Positions 38,552-45,823 of a stretch of 64,000 bases of DNA are shown piece after piece. Under the pieces are notes generated by a model. That model was not told the DNA's origin and searched no databases. It worked only from the letters and a program-made list of their open reading frames with translations. The stretch spans positions 112,268 to 176,267 of IMG/VR virus record IMGVR_UViG_3300028840_003497; one strand, given 5' to 3'. This DNA is from a virus. Within the stretch, counting starts at the first letter, position 1, and each line of letters begins with the position of its first letter. The translations under genes were made by a program, and so were the position numbers.

Positions 38552-38869
38552 TCACATCTTTTTCCCTGTATCGGGATCAATCCCGCTCAGAACCATCCTC
38601 TGTGTCTCCAGGATCATCAGCATATCGTCCGCTGCTTCGGAGATCGTTCTGAAAAGTACTGCCACCTCTTCTCCGTCTCCATCCGGCATATCGAACAAAT
38701 TCTTGTTCTTCTTGAATCGGCTGTACTTGTCGTCCGCCCATGATCCTACATCATCAACCTTGTCCATCAGCTTCTGGAGCCGCTTGGCCTCTTTAGGATC
38801 CGGATCAGAAAAAGCGTCCGGGCCAACTTTGCGTTTTTCTTCCAATTTTTTCTAGATAATTTTCTTCAT
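38552..38869 (-). pseudogene. Tagged protein 2 with in-frame amber codon after MKKII
   Basis: GGAGGG SD then ATG at 38869 gives MKKII, TAG (38852-38854), then KKLEEKRKVGPD... to the stop at 38552. The codon replaced by TAG is the position of the conserved Glu in the tag. Without read-through, translation could restart at the TTG at 38845. The remaining ~97 aa are helical and charged. Either a nonsense mutation, a sequencing error, or suppressed in the host; TAG is a normal stop elsewhere in the window. Confidence 0.6.
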
Positions 38870-38878
38870 AGTACCCTC

Positions 38879-39145
38879 CTATTTCAGCAGCCCCTCGAAC
38901 TGATCGAGCAAGATGCCAGCTTCGTTAAGATGATCAATCGCCGTAAGCAGGTTGCCATCCAATTCCTGAAGATCCATAGAGTCCATCCCCCACTTCACAC
39001 GTCCCGCACGGTCGACCTGACCCTGCACAAACTTGGCGTCCGATGCAGCTCTCTTCACGCGCTCCGAGAGCTTGGAGACCGTCTTGGCAAACGACCCGGC
39101 GCGAGCCTCCGCCAGACCCTCTTTTTTCTCGATAATTTTCTTCAT
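38879..39145 (-). CDS. Tagged protein 3 (MKKIIEKK N-terminus), 88 aa
   Basis: Tag MKKIIEKK, then an all-helical protein (SFAKTVSKLSERVKRAASD ...). Similar in length and heptad layout to the next upstream gene product, with a shared 'RVK-AAS.A' block, so the two are tandem paralogues. GAGGAG SD. Candidate internal head protein. Confidence 0.7.
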   Translation of the reverse strand: MKKIIEKKEGLAEARAGSFAKTVSKLSERVKRAASDAKFVQGQVDRAGRVKWGMDSMDLQELDGNLLTAIDHLNEAGILLDQFEGLLK

Positions 39146-39435
39146 TATTTACTCCTCTGATCAACGTTTTCCGCCCAGTCACGAAGCGTCTGATTCGCAT
39201 CTTTGAGCGTCTTGATCGCAGAATTGATCTTGGTCTCCAATGCAGACGCTTCCTTGTCTGGAACCTTCCATTTAGATCGCGCTCGCAAGCTCATGTTCGA
39301 GATCACCGAGGAAGCCTCACTGGCAGCCTCCTTAAGACGATCAGCTGTTTTCTCGATATCCTTACCAAGATTCGTGGTAGACATGGAAACACGATGTCCT
39401 GCTTTGCGAGACTTCTTCTCTATCAGTTCTTTCAT
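39145..39435 (-). CDS. Tagged protein 4 (MKELIEKK N-terminus), 96 aa
   Basis: Tag MKELIEKK then helical coiled coil (DIEKTADRLKEAASEASSV), paralogous to tagged protein 3. ATG at 39435 follows GAGG; a longer in-frame upstream extension lacks an SD and would overlap the next gene. Confidence 0.7.
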   Translation of the reverse strand: MKELIEKKSRKAGHRVSMSTTNLGKDIEKTADRLKEAASEASSVISNMSLRARSKWKVPDKEASALETKINSAIKTLKDANQTLRDWAENVDQRSK

Positions 39436-40037
39436 TATTTCCTCTTCATTTCTGCCTGAACGGTAACCGTCAATGGAACCCACACCTCGGTCCTTCCGCT
39501 CGGCCACTTGCGCCGCGTAGGATCGATCATCGTGCCACTCGTACGAATACCAGCAATTTTCACGTTTGGTTTAGTCCATGATTTACGCTCGCTCCATCCA
39601 ACGACTCGCCACACCCAGTTGTCAGGATCTCCAAACCACTTGTGCAACTGCTGCCCCAGAGTCTTGGTCGCGCCTTTTACGCTCGTTCCAAACGCGTCTT
39701 TCATGGCCTTGACGTTCTTGGAGTCTGTCCCTGCGATGTTAAAGTAGTGGTTAGAGGATGCCGCATCAATAGTCGCCCCTGCACCTCCACCCTTGCCGGG
39801 CTTTAACTCCAGATCAAACTTAAAAATCGTCCCACTCTTCGTGTCCTTCTTTTTGAGACGTTTGATGTTGATATCGCCATCAAATCCAGCTTTGATCGCG
39901 GGCTTACCACCAGTCGATTTGTCACCGTTAGGAAGAATGCCCTTTGACAAAAAATTCTTCGCCTGATCGTATTCCTTACCCTCCATCAACGGTTCCACGC
40001 CGATGAACTGACCGAGTTTTTCCATGAGTTTTTTCAT
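39435..40037 (-). CDS. Tagged protein 5 (MKKLMEKL N-terminus), 200 aa
   Basis: Tag-like MKKLMEKLGQFIG, then a beta-rich protein with GTIFKFDLELKPGKGGGAG, SNHYFNIAGTDSKNVKAM and a basic C-terminus. GGAG SD. No domain recognised. Grouped with the tagged cluster. Confidence 0.7.
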   Translation of the reverse strand: MKKLMEKLGQFIGVEPLMEGKEYDQAKNFLSKGILPNGDKSTGGKPAIKAGFDGDINIKRLKKKDTKSGTIFKFDLELKPGKGGGAGATIDAASSNHYFNIAGTDSKNVKAMKDAFGTSVKGATKTLGQQLHKWFGDPDNWVWRVVGWSERKSWTKPNVKIAGIRTSGTMIDPTRRKWPSGRTEVWVPLTVTVQAEMKRK

Positions 40038-40046
40038 AACAGACTC

Positions 40047-40445
40047 CTAATTCATACCAACATAATAGCCGAGTTTCGTCCACCCTGTCTTGCCATAGAC
40101 ATCCTTGACCATCTGAATCGCAGCAACCGTTGATGCCTCTCGGACCGGCGTGTCATCAGCTCCAACAGTATCATACTTCCTATGAACCGGAGATATGATT
40201 TTAGTGTAAAGCTTCCCAGCAATGGGTCCGGCGACTTTCGTGTCGTACTCCGGAATCTTCGCCAGTTTTGAACGAATGGCTTTCTTGAATTTCGCCATGG
40301 CCGAATTGAGTTCCGACACTGCCTTGGAGACAAGAACTTCCTCTTGCTTATCCTCCGGCTCGTACAACCCCCAGAATTTCCAATCCGCCTTCGGAATCCA
40401 GCCCTTCTGGGACTCTTCTAATTTTCTGTCGATTAGTTTACGCAT
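40047..40445 (-). CDS. Tagged protein 6 (MRKLIDRK N-terminus), 132 aa
   Basis: Tag MRKLIDRKLEESQKG, then helical region (SELNSAMAKFKKAIRSK) and a compact C-terminus. ATG overlaps the upstream stop (TGATG). No domain recognised. Confidence 0.7.
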   Translation of the reverse strand: MRKLIDRKLEESQKGWIPKADWKFWGLYEPEDKQEEVLVSKAVSELNSAMAKFKKAIRSKLAKIPEYDTKVAGPIAGKLYTKIISPVHRKYDTVGADDTPVREASTVAAIQMVKDVYGKTGWTKLGYYVGMN

Positions 40446-40717
40446 CACGACATTCCATGTTTTTTGAGAAGCGTAGCGACGGATTTCCCAGTCGCGTCCG
40501 TCTCCCTGGTAATCACCATCCGGACAAACGCCTTGTTGTTTTTTGAATCGAATGTCATCGACGCCTCGTCTTCACCGGCATCGATATACACCTCGTCGGT
40601 GGCCCGATGAACCCGACGGAACCGCTCTGCCTTTAACTCCTGCCGGACACGCTCCGCCGTCTTCTCATCATCGGCCCACCTGTCCTCGCGGCTTATCTTT
40701 TCGATTAAATCTCTCAT
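40445..40717 (-). CDS. Tagged protein 7 (MRDLIEKI N-terminus), 90 aa
   Basis: Tag MRDLIEKISREDRWADD, then alpha/beta with SMTFDSKNNKAFVRMVITRE. ATG follows GGAGG. First gene after the promoter at 40739-40767, so the tagged genes form one transcript with it at the head. Confidence 0.7.
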   Translation of the reverse strand: MRDLIEKISREDRWADDEKTAERVRQELKAERFRRVHRATDEVYIDAGEDEASMTFDSKNNKAFVRMVITRETDATGKSVATLLKKHGMS

Positions 40718-40738
40718 GAAATCCTCCATGTTTTCAAG

Positions 40739-40767
40739 AGCTTACAACCCTGAAAGGTGTTTGTCAA
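40739..40767 (-). promoter_or_regulatory. Promoter of the tagged-gene operon
   Basis: TTGACA (40762-40767) followed by AACAC, 17 nt, TAAGCT (40739-40744). No hairpin before the GGAGG SD, unlike most other members of this promoter class. Confidence 0.8.
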
Positions 40768-41166
40768 CTATCTCTCCCGCTCCTGCCAGGCCCTGGAAAT
40801 CTTGCGTGAAATCTCCCGAACTTCATCGGCAGCATCACCCAACCCCTCCTTCTCCAGGAGATGAATAGTCCACCCCAGTAGCGAACCTGGATCGTATTTA
40901 TTCAGTTTAGGCTGAGATTTCTCTACCAACAATTCGCCGGTCGCACTCTCAATGACAATATCCCCGCTCCACCGATGGCCGTTCTCGCATTCATTCCCGT
41001 GCCCTCGCCGGAACTGATCCAAGCTGTGAGGAAGAACTCTGGATGAGCAACGACACCCAGACACTTTGGCCCCTCCACAAACAGGACATCCGACTTTCTC
41101 GACCTTCGAATTTTCGATGCTCACTAAATCAGACATCTTCTCAGAAAGTAGTCTTATGGTGTTCAT
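40768..41166 (-). CDS. Zinc-ribbon protein, 132 aa
   Basis: CPVCGG...GCRC...HGNECENGHRW gives a zinc ribbon at about residues 27-67; then a helical C-terminal part. Overlaps the HEXXH gene by ATGA. Function unknown; could help DNA or protein binding in the virion. Confidence 0.7.
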   Translation of the reverse strand: MNTIRLLSEKMSDLVSIENSKVEKVGCPVCGGAKVSGCRCSSRVLPHSLDQFRRGHGNECENGHRWSGDIVIESATGELLVEKSQPKLNKYDPGSLLGWTIHLLEKEGLGDAADEVREISRKISRAWQERER

Positions 41167-42881
41167 AATTTCCTCGTCGCCACAAGTGCCAACTTGCGCG
41201 CGTTCTTGGCTTTCTTTAGATCCTTGGCCGACTGGGAGTGTATTGCAACACGGAACGACTCAGCGGCCTTCTCGTGACTCTCAGCGGCCTCTAGTGCCAT
41301 CTCAGCATCGACACCGTTTTTGTTCTTGGCCTGTTTCCGGAGGTAGATCGCGTCCTGCTCGTGCCAGCCCATCATCTGCTCGGCCTCGCGAAGCTTCTTG
41401 CTCGACACGCCCTCACAGAACACGGCCAAATTCTCGGCCAGAATCTCCAATTCATTCTCAGGACCCACACTCTCACGTATTGCGCTCCGCAACCGATCTA
41501 CATGCGGACCCTTGAGCCGACCAAGGACGTAAAACGCGAAGTTCTCGGCGAATTCTTCCTCAGCATTCCGCGACGCGTAGTCAGTAGAAAATTCTGCCTT
41601 CTTAAAATTTCGTGCCCACTGCCTACGCTGCGCGCCGCTCATAAACCTAGCCCAATACCTGTGCGCCATCTCGTGCAGGAGGTCCTTCGCTCCCACACCG
41701 GCGTACATAAAATCCTTGGGTTTGGAGTAGATATGAATCTTATCAGCCCCTGGTAAATAGGCTGCTGACGCCTGCCATGTCTTTCCTGTCTGACCACCAA
41801 GCCACGATTTCGCTGCATCCTTGCCGATCTTGCGCTGCCCCTTGGAACGGCCTTTCACAACGATTACACCGTACCACAACTTTCCAAACCCCTTCTTATT
41901 TAAGAGTTTCTGAGTCCGGATTGCCTCCTTAACATACTGATGCAGTTGCTTCGGACTGCGCTGAACGTCCTGGCCACCTTTTTTCGCATTCGCTGGATTC
42001 ATCTCTATCGGAAGCGTATCCAGAACTAAAGTAACCTTTCCGATCTTCGCCTCTGGAAGCGCCTCGTAAAAACCAGAAAGTTTCACACCATCCTTGTTTA
42101 GACTATCCTGCGCCTTCTTCATAGGAAGGAGTATTTCTTTCTCTATCTTCTTGAGTTGGTTGAAAATCTCATCAAGAAGTACGCGATCAACACGCTTTAC
42201 TTTATCCCTGGTCCGTTGGAACAACGCGCGCCAGAAAGACTGCCCATCCTCCGCAGTTATTTTTTCGAAATCATTGCACCCCTTGGACATATAATCTGCA
42301 ATTCCCCAGATCATGTTTTCGACATCGTCTATCTTATAAATCAAACGCGCCTGGAAATTTCGCAAATCGTACGCTTGGACAGTCCCATCCGTATTCATCA
42401 TGGCGTATTGGCCACCGTACTCTTTGTGATCCTTTGTCTTTTTTCCAGATCCTTTATATGGCCAAAAACCCTGAACATATAGCAAATTGTCACGGAGCCT
42501 CCGGATCCGGGTGATCCCCTCGGCCAGAAATTTGTACGCATCACAAATGTGCTTCCGATCGTAATAATCCATGTCTGGGAGGGCCTTCTTCTCGCCCTTT
42601 TTCCACTGCAACCACCATTTCCGAACGCCTTTGATCCACTCCTGAGTTATCTTTTCCTCGATCAGCACTCCCATCGTGCCGGGCTCAGCGGCCTCCGCCT
42701 TGGAAATCCAACAATCGAAATCCGGGCTCTTGCATACGTTTTTGTAAATGGTGGTCACCAAAGAGTAGAACTTATCGGGATCGCTCTTTTCGAGCCCCGC
42801 ACCATATTCCTTTGCAACGATACCCTTCGCCTTTTTCCAGGCTTTTTCTCCGTCCGGCGTTCTTACAAAATTAGCTGGCAT
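41163..42881 (-). CDS. Large HEXXH metallopeptidase-like virion protein
   Basis: 572 aa. N-terminus FVRTPDGEKAWKKAKGIV...KFYSLVTTIYKN is a short segment common to phage structural or internal proteins. Near residue 70 lies MGVLIEEKITQEW, an internal version of the (L/I)-I-E tag. LLHEMAHRYWARF (HEXXH) with EEEFAENFAFYVLGR (Glu ligand) is a gluzincin site. C-terminal 100 residues are Ala/Lys-rich helices. Could be an injected peptidase, or a maturation enzyme (inference). Confidence 0.7.
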   Translation of the reverse strand: MPANFVRTPDGEKAWKKAKGIVAKEYGAGLEKSDPDKFYSLVTTIYKNVCKSPDFDCWISKAEAAEPGTMGVLIEEKITQEWIKGVRKWWLQWKKGEKKALPDMDYYDRKHICDAYKFLAEGITRIRRLRDNLLYVQGFWPYKGSGKKTKDHKEYGGQYAMMNTDGTVQAYDLRNFQARLIYKIDDVENMIWGIADYMSKGCNDFEKITAEDGQSFWRALFQRTRDKVKRVDRVLLDEIFNQLKKIEKEILLPMKKAQDSLNKDGVKLSGFYEALPEAKIGKVTLVLDTLPIEMNPANAKKGGQDVQRSPKQLHQYVKEAIRTQKLLNKKGFGKLWYGVIVVKGRSKGQRKIGKDAAKSWLGGQTGKTWQASAAYLPGADKIHIYSKPKDFMYAGVGAKDLLHEMAHRYWARFMSGAQRRQWARNFKKAEFSTDYASRNAEEEFAENFAFYVLGRLKGPHVDRLRSAIRESVGPENELEILAENLAVFCEGVSSKKLREAEQMMGWHEQDAIYLRKQAKNKNGVDAEMALEAAESHEKAAESFRVAIHSQSAKDLKKAKNARKLALVATRKL

Positions 42882-42893
42882 TTCTCTTTTTTC

Positions 42894-43274
42894 TTACCCT
42901 TTCAAGAGCCCTTTTATTACAGCTTTTAATATCACGCCGAGAGCACTTCCAACAACAGAAAAGAAATCCTTAGCCCTGGATTTCTCGTCAGCTTCCATGT
43001 TTTGCAGCAGCGCCAGAGCGTCACTACGAGCCTTCAAGGAGGCAAATGACAGGTCCGGCGACTTCCCGTTGCTCAAATCATCAACGGCCTTCTGGACGCG
43101 CTCCACGCCCTCCCAGCCGTACTTCTCGACGGCATCGCCCAGCATATCCACCACGGCGCGCTTCCAGGGTTCGTCCATCTGGCTCTGGAGCTTGTCCATT
43201 GCCTCTTCGGCCTTCTTCATTCCGACAACACCCGCGCTCCTAACCATATTCTTTAACAGTTTATCCCACTCCAT
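42894..43274 (-). CDS. Helical protein with hydrophobic C-terminus, 126 aa
   Basis: Charged helices, then FFSVVGSALGVILKAVIKGLLKG, an amphipathic or membrane-seeking helix. Begins MEWDKLLKNMVRSAG. GGGGAGG SD. May be membrane-active (injection or lysis), unproven. Confidence 0.65.
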   Translation of the reverse strand: MEWDKLLKNMVRSAGVVGMKKAEEAMDKLQSQMDEPWKRAVVDMLGDAVEKYGWEGVERVQKAVDDLSNGKSPDLSFASLKARSDALALLQNMEADEKSRAKDFFSVVGSALGVILKAVIKGLLKG

Positions 43275-43277
43275 GGA

Positions 43278-43454
43278 TTACCTCCCCTTTTTGAACTTCT
43301 TCTCGAACGGGGCCTTGCCGGGACACCGGACAAGCACCGTTTCGCTATCGATTTTTTTCACATCACAACGTGGATACCGCTGCTTGGCGTAATTCACCAT
43401 CGGATTGCACCCGCTCAGCATCACCACTAGGACCATCGCCAATAAACGCATCAT
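43278..43454 (-). CDS. Small lipoprotein, 58 aa
   Basis: MMRLLAMVLVVMLSGCNP: signal peptide with lipobox LSGC, then a short basic mature part (KQRYPRCDVKKIDSE). Start overlaps the upstream stop (TGATG). Size and position beside another lipoprotein are compatible with an outer-membrane spanin subunit. Confidence 0.75.
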   Translation of the reverse strand: MMRLLAMVLVVMLSGCNPMVNYAKQRYPRCDVKKIDSETVLVRCPGKAPFEKKFKKGR

Positions 43455-43918
43455 CACTCTCCCGCGTCGACTCCTGCATCCCCACCGTAGTCAAGTTCGT
43501 CCGGGATCGGTTGAGGCTCGCTAATACCTTTTTCCGCCTTCGGACAGAGCGACGAAACATCAGGAATCTCCGGTGGCTCCTTCGGCGGGCGCTTCTCATG
43601 GAGTCCACCAAGGTATTCCATAAAAAGAAGATGATACTTCATCCGGTACTGCACTACGAGAATCGTCTCGGCGAGATTCTGGCACTCCTCAGATGTAAAG
43701 CCCCGGACGCCGAGCACCTCGTCGCAGACACAGTACTCATCGATCATTGCCATGCCACGCTCCACCTGTTCAGTGGCAGCCGCCTCCATGAAGTTGACCT
43801 CCGCAGAGTAAACCTCTGAATCCCGGACAGACCCGGAACAGCTTAACAAGACTATAGCAACTAGAATCGTCGCAATCAAAATACCCAGTTCGCGGAAGCA
43901 CTGATCGTACATCCTCAT
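43454..43918 (-). CDS. Lipoprotein, 154 aa
   Basis: Hydrophobic ILIATILVAIVLLSC with lipobox LLSC, then a helical, Cys-containing domain (CVCDEVLG ... EECQNL) and a C-terminus ending DAGVDAGE, a myxobacterial-style tail. SD GGGAGG right after the hairpin at 43932-43956. Confidence 0.75.
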   Translation of the reverse strand: MRMYDQCFRELGILIATILVAIVLLSCSGSVRDSEVYSAEVNFMEAAATEQVERGMAMIDEYCVCDEVLGVRGFTSEECQNLAETILVVQYRMKYHLLFMEYLGGLHEKRPPKEPPEIPDVSSLCPKAEKGISEPQPIPDELDYGGDAGVDAGE

Positions 43919-43931
43919 CGGACACCTCCCT

Positions 43932-43956
43932 CCCGCGAACTTGAGTTCGTCGCGGG
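43932..43956. repeat. 16-mer repeat copy 4 within a 25-nt hairpin
   Basis: GCGAACTTGAGTTCGT (43935-43950) extended by CCCGCG/CGCGGG flanks to a near-perfect hairpin. It sits between two genes, directly before the GGGAGG SD of the lipoprotein, so here the 16-mer forms the 5'-UTR hairpin. Confidence 0.85.
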
Positions 43957-44178
43957 TTATGAAATCGTGCCCGGGGCTGTACCGCTCCCGGGCTCCACGT
44001 CGGTCACCTCGACCTCCGTGTTGGCGACTAAATAATCAATAATCGCCGCCGCCTCCAGATTGATCGCTTTCGCATCATCCTTCAGTGGATATTTCTTTCC
44101 CCATGCCTCTTTCCGGGCATCTGCAATTTTCCCGGCGAGACCTGTTCCTTTCATCGCATCTCCAGCTTCAAGCGCCAT
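43957..44178 (-). CDS. Hypothetical protein, 73 aa
   Basis: MALEAGDAMKGTGLAGKIAD..., helical, with a C-terminal VEVTDVEPGSGT tail. A longer form from GTG 44199 is possible. Overlaps the upstream gene. Function unknown. Confidence 0.55.
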   Translation of the reverse strand: MALEAGDAMKGTGLAGKIADARKEAWGKKYPLKDDAKAINLEAAAIIDYLVANTEVEVTDVEPGSGTAPGTIS

Positions 44179-44482
44179 CAGATTTCTCAACTTTCGCACT
44201 CTTGAGGGCTTCCTCTAACAACTTCAGGGCCGTGCTCATCGCCTGCGCTGCAGACCCACCATGGGCAGCAGCGAGCACCTCAAACGCGTCCCAGGTTGCC
44301 CTCGGCATCATCACCATAATCAACTCATCGGGATTGGGATCCTCGTCCCCTTCACCCGACAGAGGCCGTATTTCTCGCTCAGGAAATTCCACTTCTTCAC
44401 GATCCTTGTAGCCGTCGCCCGGCTTCGGATCCTTCGACTTAGAACCCTGACGTTCGATTACACGCCCCTTTTCAGCTTTCAT
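44168..44482 (-). CDS. Ribbon-helix-helix-like protein, 104 aa
   Basis: Acidic/basic linker then DELIMVMMPRATWDAFEVLA and a helix, resembling a beta-helix-helix (RHH) DNA-binding unit. Overlaps the tail-tube-like gene by ATGA. Function unknown; last regulatory-looking gene of the tail operon. Confidence 0.55.
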   Translation of the reverse strand: MKAEKGRVIERQGSKSKDPKPGDGYKDREEVEFPEREIRPLSGEGDEDPNPDELIMVMMPRATWDAFEVLAAAHGGSAAQAMSTALKLLEEALKSAKVEKSDGA

Positions 44483-45255
44483 CCCCATCCGTCTAGTCCG
44501 TTCTTACTACGATTACCACCAGGAGCAGGAGGATCGGCCTCGGTACTATCCCAAATGCTTCCAGGGTATTGAAATTTAGGATCCTGATTAAAACCAGCCT
44601 GAATAATAACATTATTGATCGGATCCTGCACGACCTGCTTAAAAGTCAGCGACACCGACGCCCGTCGCGGAGTGCCATCTGGGAAGGCCAGGATGTAGTT
44701 TACATCGCAAGCAGTCATCACCGCATAAATCACATCGCTCGCATCGGTGTCTGAAATCCGCGATCCAGGAACTGATAAAATCGCAATAGGAGGCGGGAAT
44801 ACCGACCGGTAACCCTCAACATCCTTATAGCTTGGATAGCAAAACGCGCGCAGGTATTTAATTTCTGCCGCGACATCCACGTTGTATGGGCGATTATCCT
44901 TTAAATACTCAGAGTTCGGTGTATTGAGCTGGAAAGGATCAAGGATCGTCTCAAACGTATTCCGATCACTGACCGGCTTCATGAACCGATGGAAGTGAAC
45001 TTCGAATGTGATCGTGCGACCACCATTACTGGCCCACTGCGCGAGCGAGTGCGACGCACCAGGGATGTCTTTAAAATTCCACCCGATCTCAATCGTGTCA
45101 GCGATCGACTCCGGCCAAAACTGAAAAGTTCTTTCCGGGAGCATCACTGTCTGATCTGTTGGGCTCACTCCGGCGATGGACATGGCTTTGTAATCCATGC
45201 CCTCTGGGCCGTACAGCATAGCCTCAGTTAACGCTCCTATAACTCCAAATGCCAT
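44479..45255 (-). CDS. Contractile-tail tube-initiator-like protein (CIS_tube type)
   Basis: 258 aa. FQFWPESIADTIEIGWNFKD, then GASHSLAQWASNGGRTITFE and ASVSLTFKQVV match the CIS_tube family, small tube or hub adaptor proteins of contractile injection systems that sit next to LysM proteins. Context of baseplate genes supports it. Likely part of tube/baseplate connection in the virion. Confidence 0.65.
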   Translation of the reverse strand: MAFGVIGALTEAMLYGPEGMDYKAMSIAGVSPTDQTVMLPERTFQFWPESIADTIEIGWNFKDIPGASHSLAQWASNGGRTITFEVHFHRFMKPVSDRNTFETILDPFQLNTPNSEYLKDNRPYNVDVAAEIKYLRAFCYPSYKDVEGYRSVFPPPIAILSVPGSRISDTDASDVIYAVMTACDVNYILAFPDGTPRRASVSLTFKQVVQDPINNVIIQAGFNQDPKFQYPGSIWDSTEADPPAPGGNRSKNGLDGWG

Positions 45256-45264
45256 CAGCTACCC

Positions 45265-45822
45265 CTATTCATATTCCATATGGCCTGAGATTAACGATAC
45301 CACAAACGCAGCGAATTCGTCAGGTTGCATATCTCGTACACCCTGCTCAACGATACTCATGTTAACTTCGCTGAATTTTCTCGGCGGCTGTGCGATACCC
45401 TCTGTTGCCTTAATATCTCTCGCTGCAGCCCTGGCCGCAATAATCCTCATCGGCAATGGAACCGGAGCGTCCTCCGTCTTGGTAACAGGGGCAGTCGGAA
45501 CCGGCCCAACAACCTCACCATCACCCAACTCGTCGAGCTGCGTGGCAATTCCATCACGGATCGTTGTGATCGATATGATCATCGAATCCAACTCTGCACT
45601 TGCCGTCGGATCTTCGTCCTCATACGCATCGCCCTCTTCCGTCTTGAAATTCTCGAACAAAATAATACTGGCGTCGAGTCTACTTTTAAGACCCTTTGCG
45701 ATCAACTTCGAAATCGACTTCCGCCGAGTGAACGAGTGCAGCAGGGAAGGAAGCACTTCCACCTCTGACAACACCTGCTGCTTGCTCGTCTGCCCCGTGA
45801 TTTTTTTGTACTTAATACTCAT
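45265..45822 (-). CDS. Hypothetical virion-operon protein, 185 aa
   Basis: MSIKYKKITGQTSKQQVLSE..., two helical blocks around a proline-rich linker (VVGPVPTAPVTKTEDAPVP). ATG at 45822 follows the previous stop closely. Between baseplate genes; perhaps a tail assembly chaperone or hub component (inference). Confidence 0.6.
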   Translation of the reverse strand: MSIKYKKITGQTSKQQVLSEVEVLPSLLHSFTRRKSISKLIAKGLKSRLDASIILFENFKTEEGDAYEDEDPTASAELDSMIISITTIRDGIATQLDELGDGEVVGPVPTAPVTKTEDAPVPLPMRIIAARAAARDIKATEGIAQPPRKFSEVNMSIVEQGVRDMQPDEFAAFVVSLISGHMEYE

Positions 45823-45823
45823 C

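Noticed and set aside
38852-38854. General recoding of TAG as an amino acid in this phage
   Set aside because: Many genes in the window end with TAG in sensible places (for example 3341, 21702, 25182) and no CTA-anticodon tRNA is present, so TAG is a stop here.
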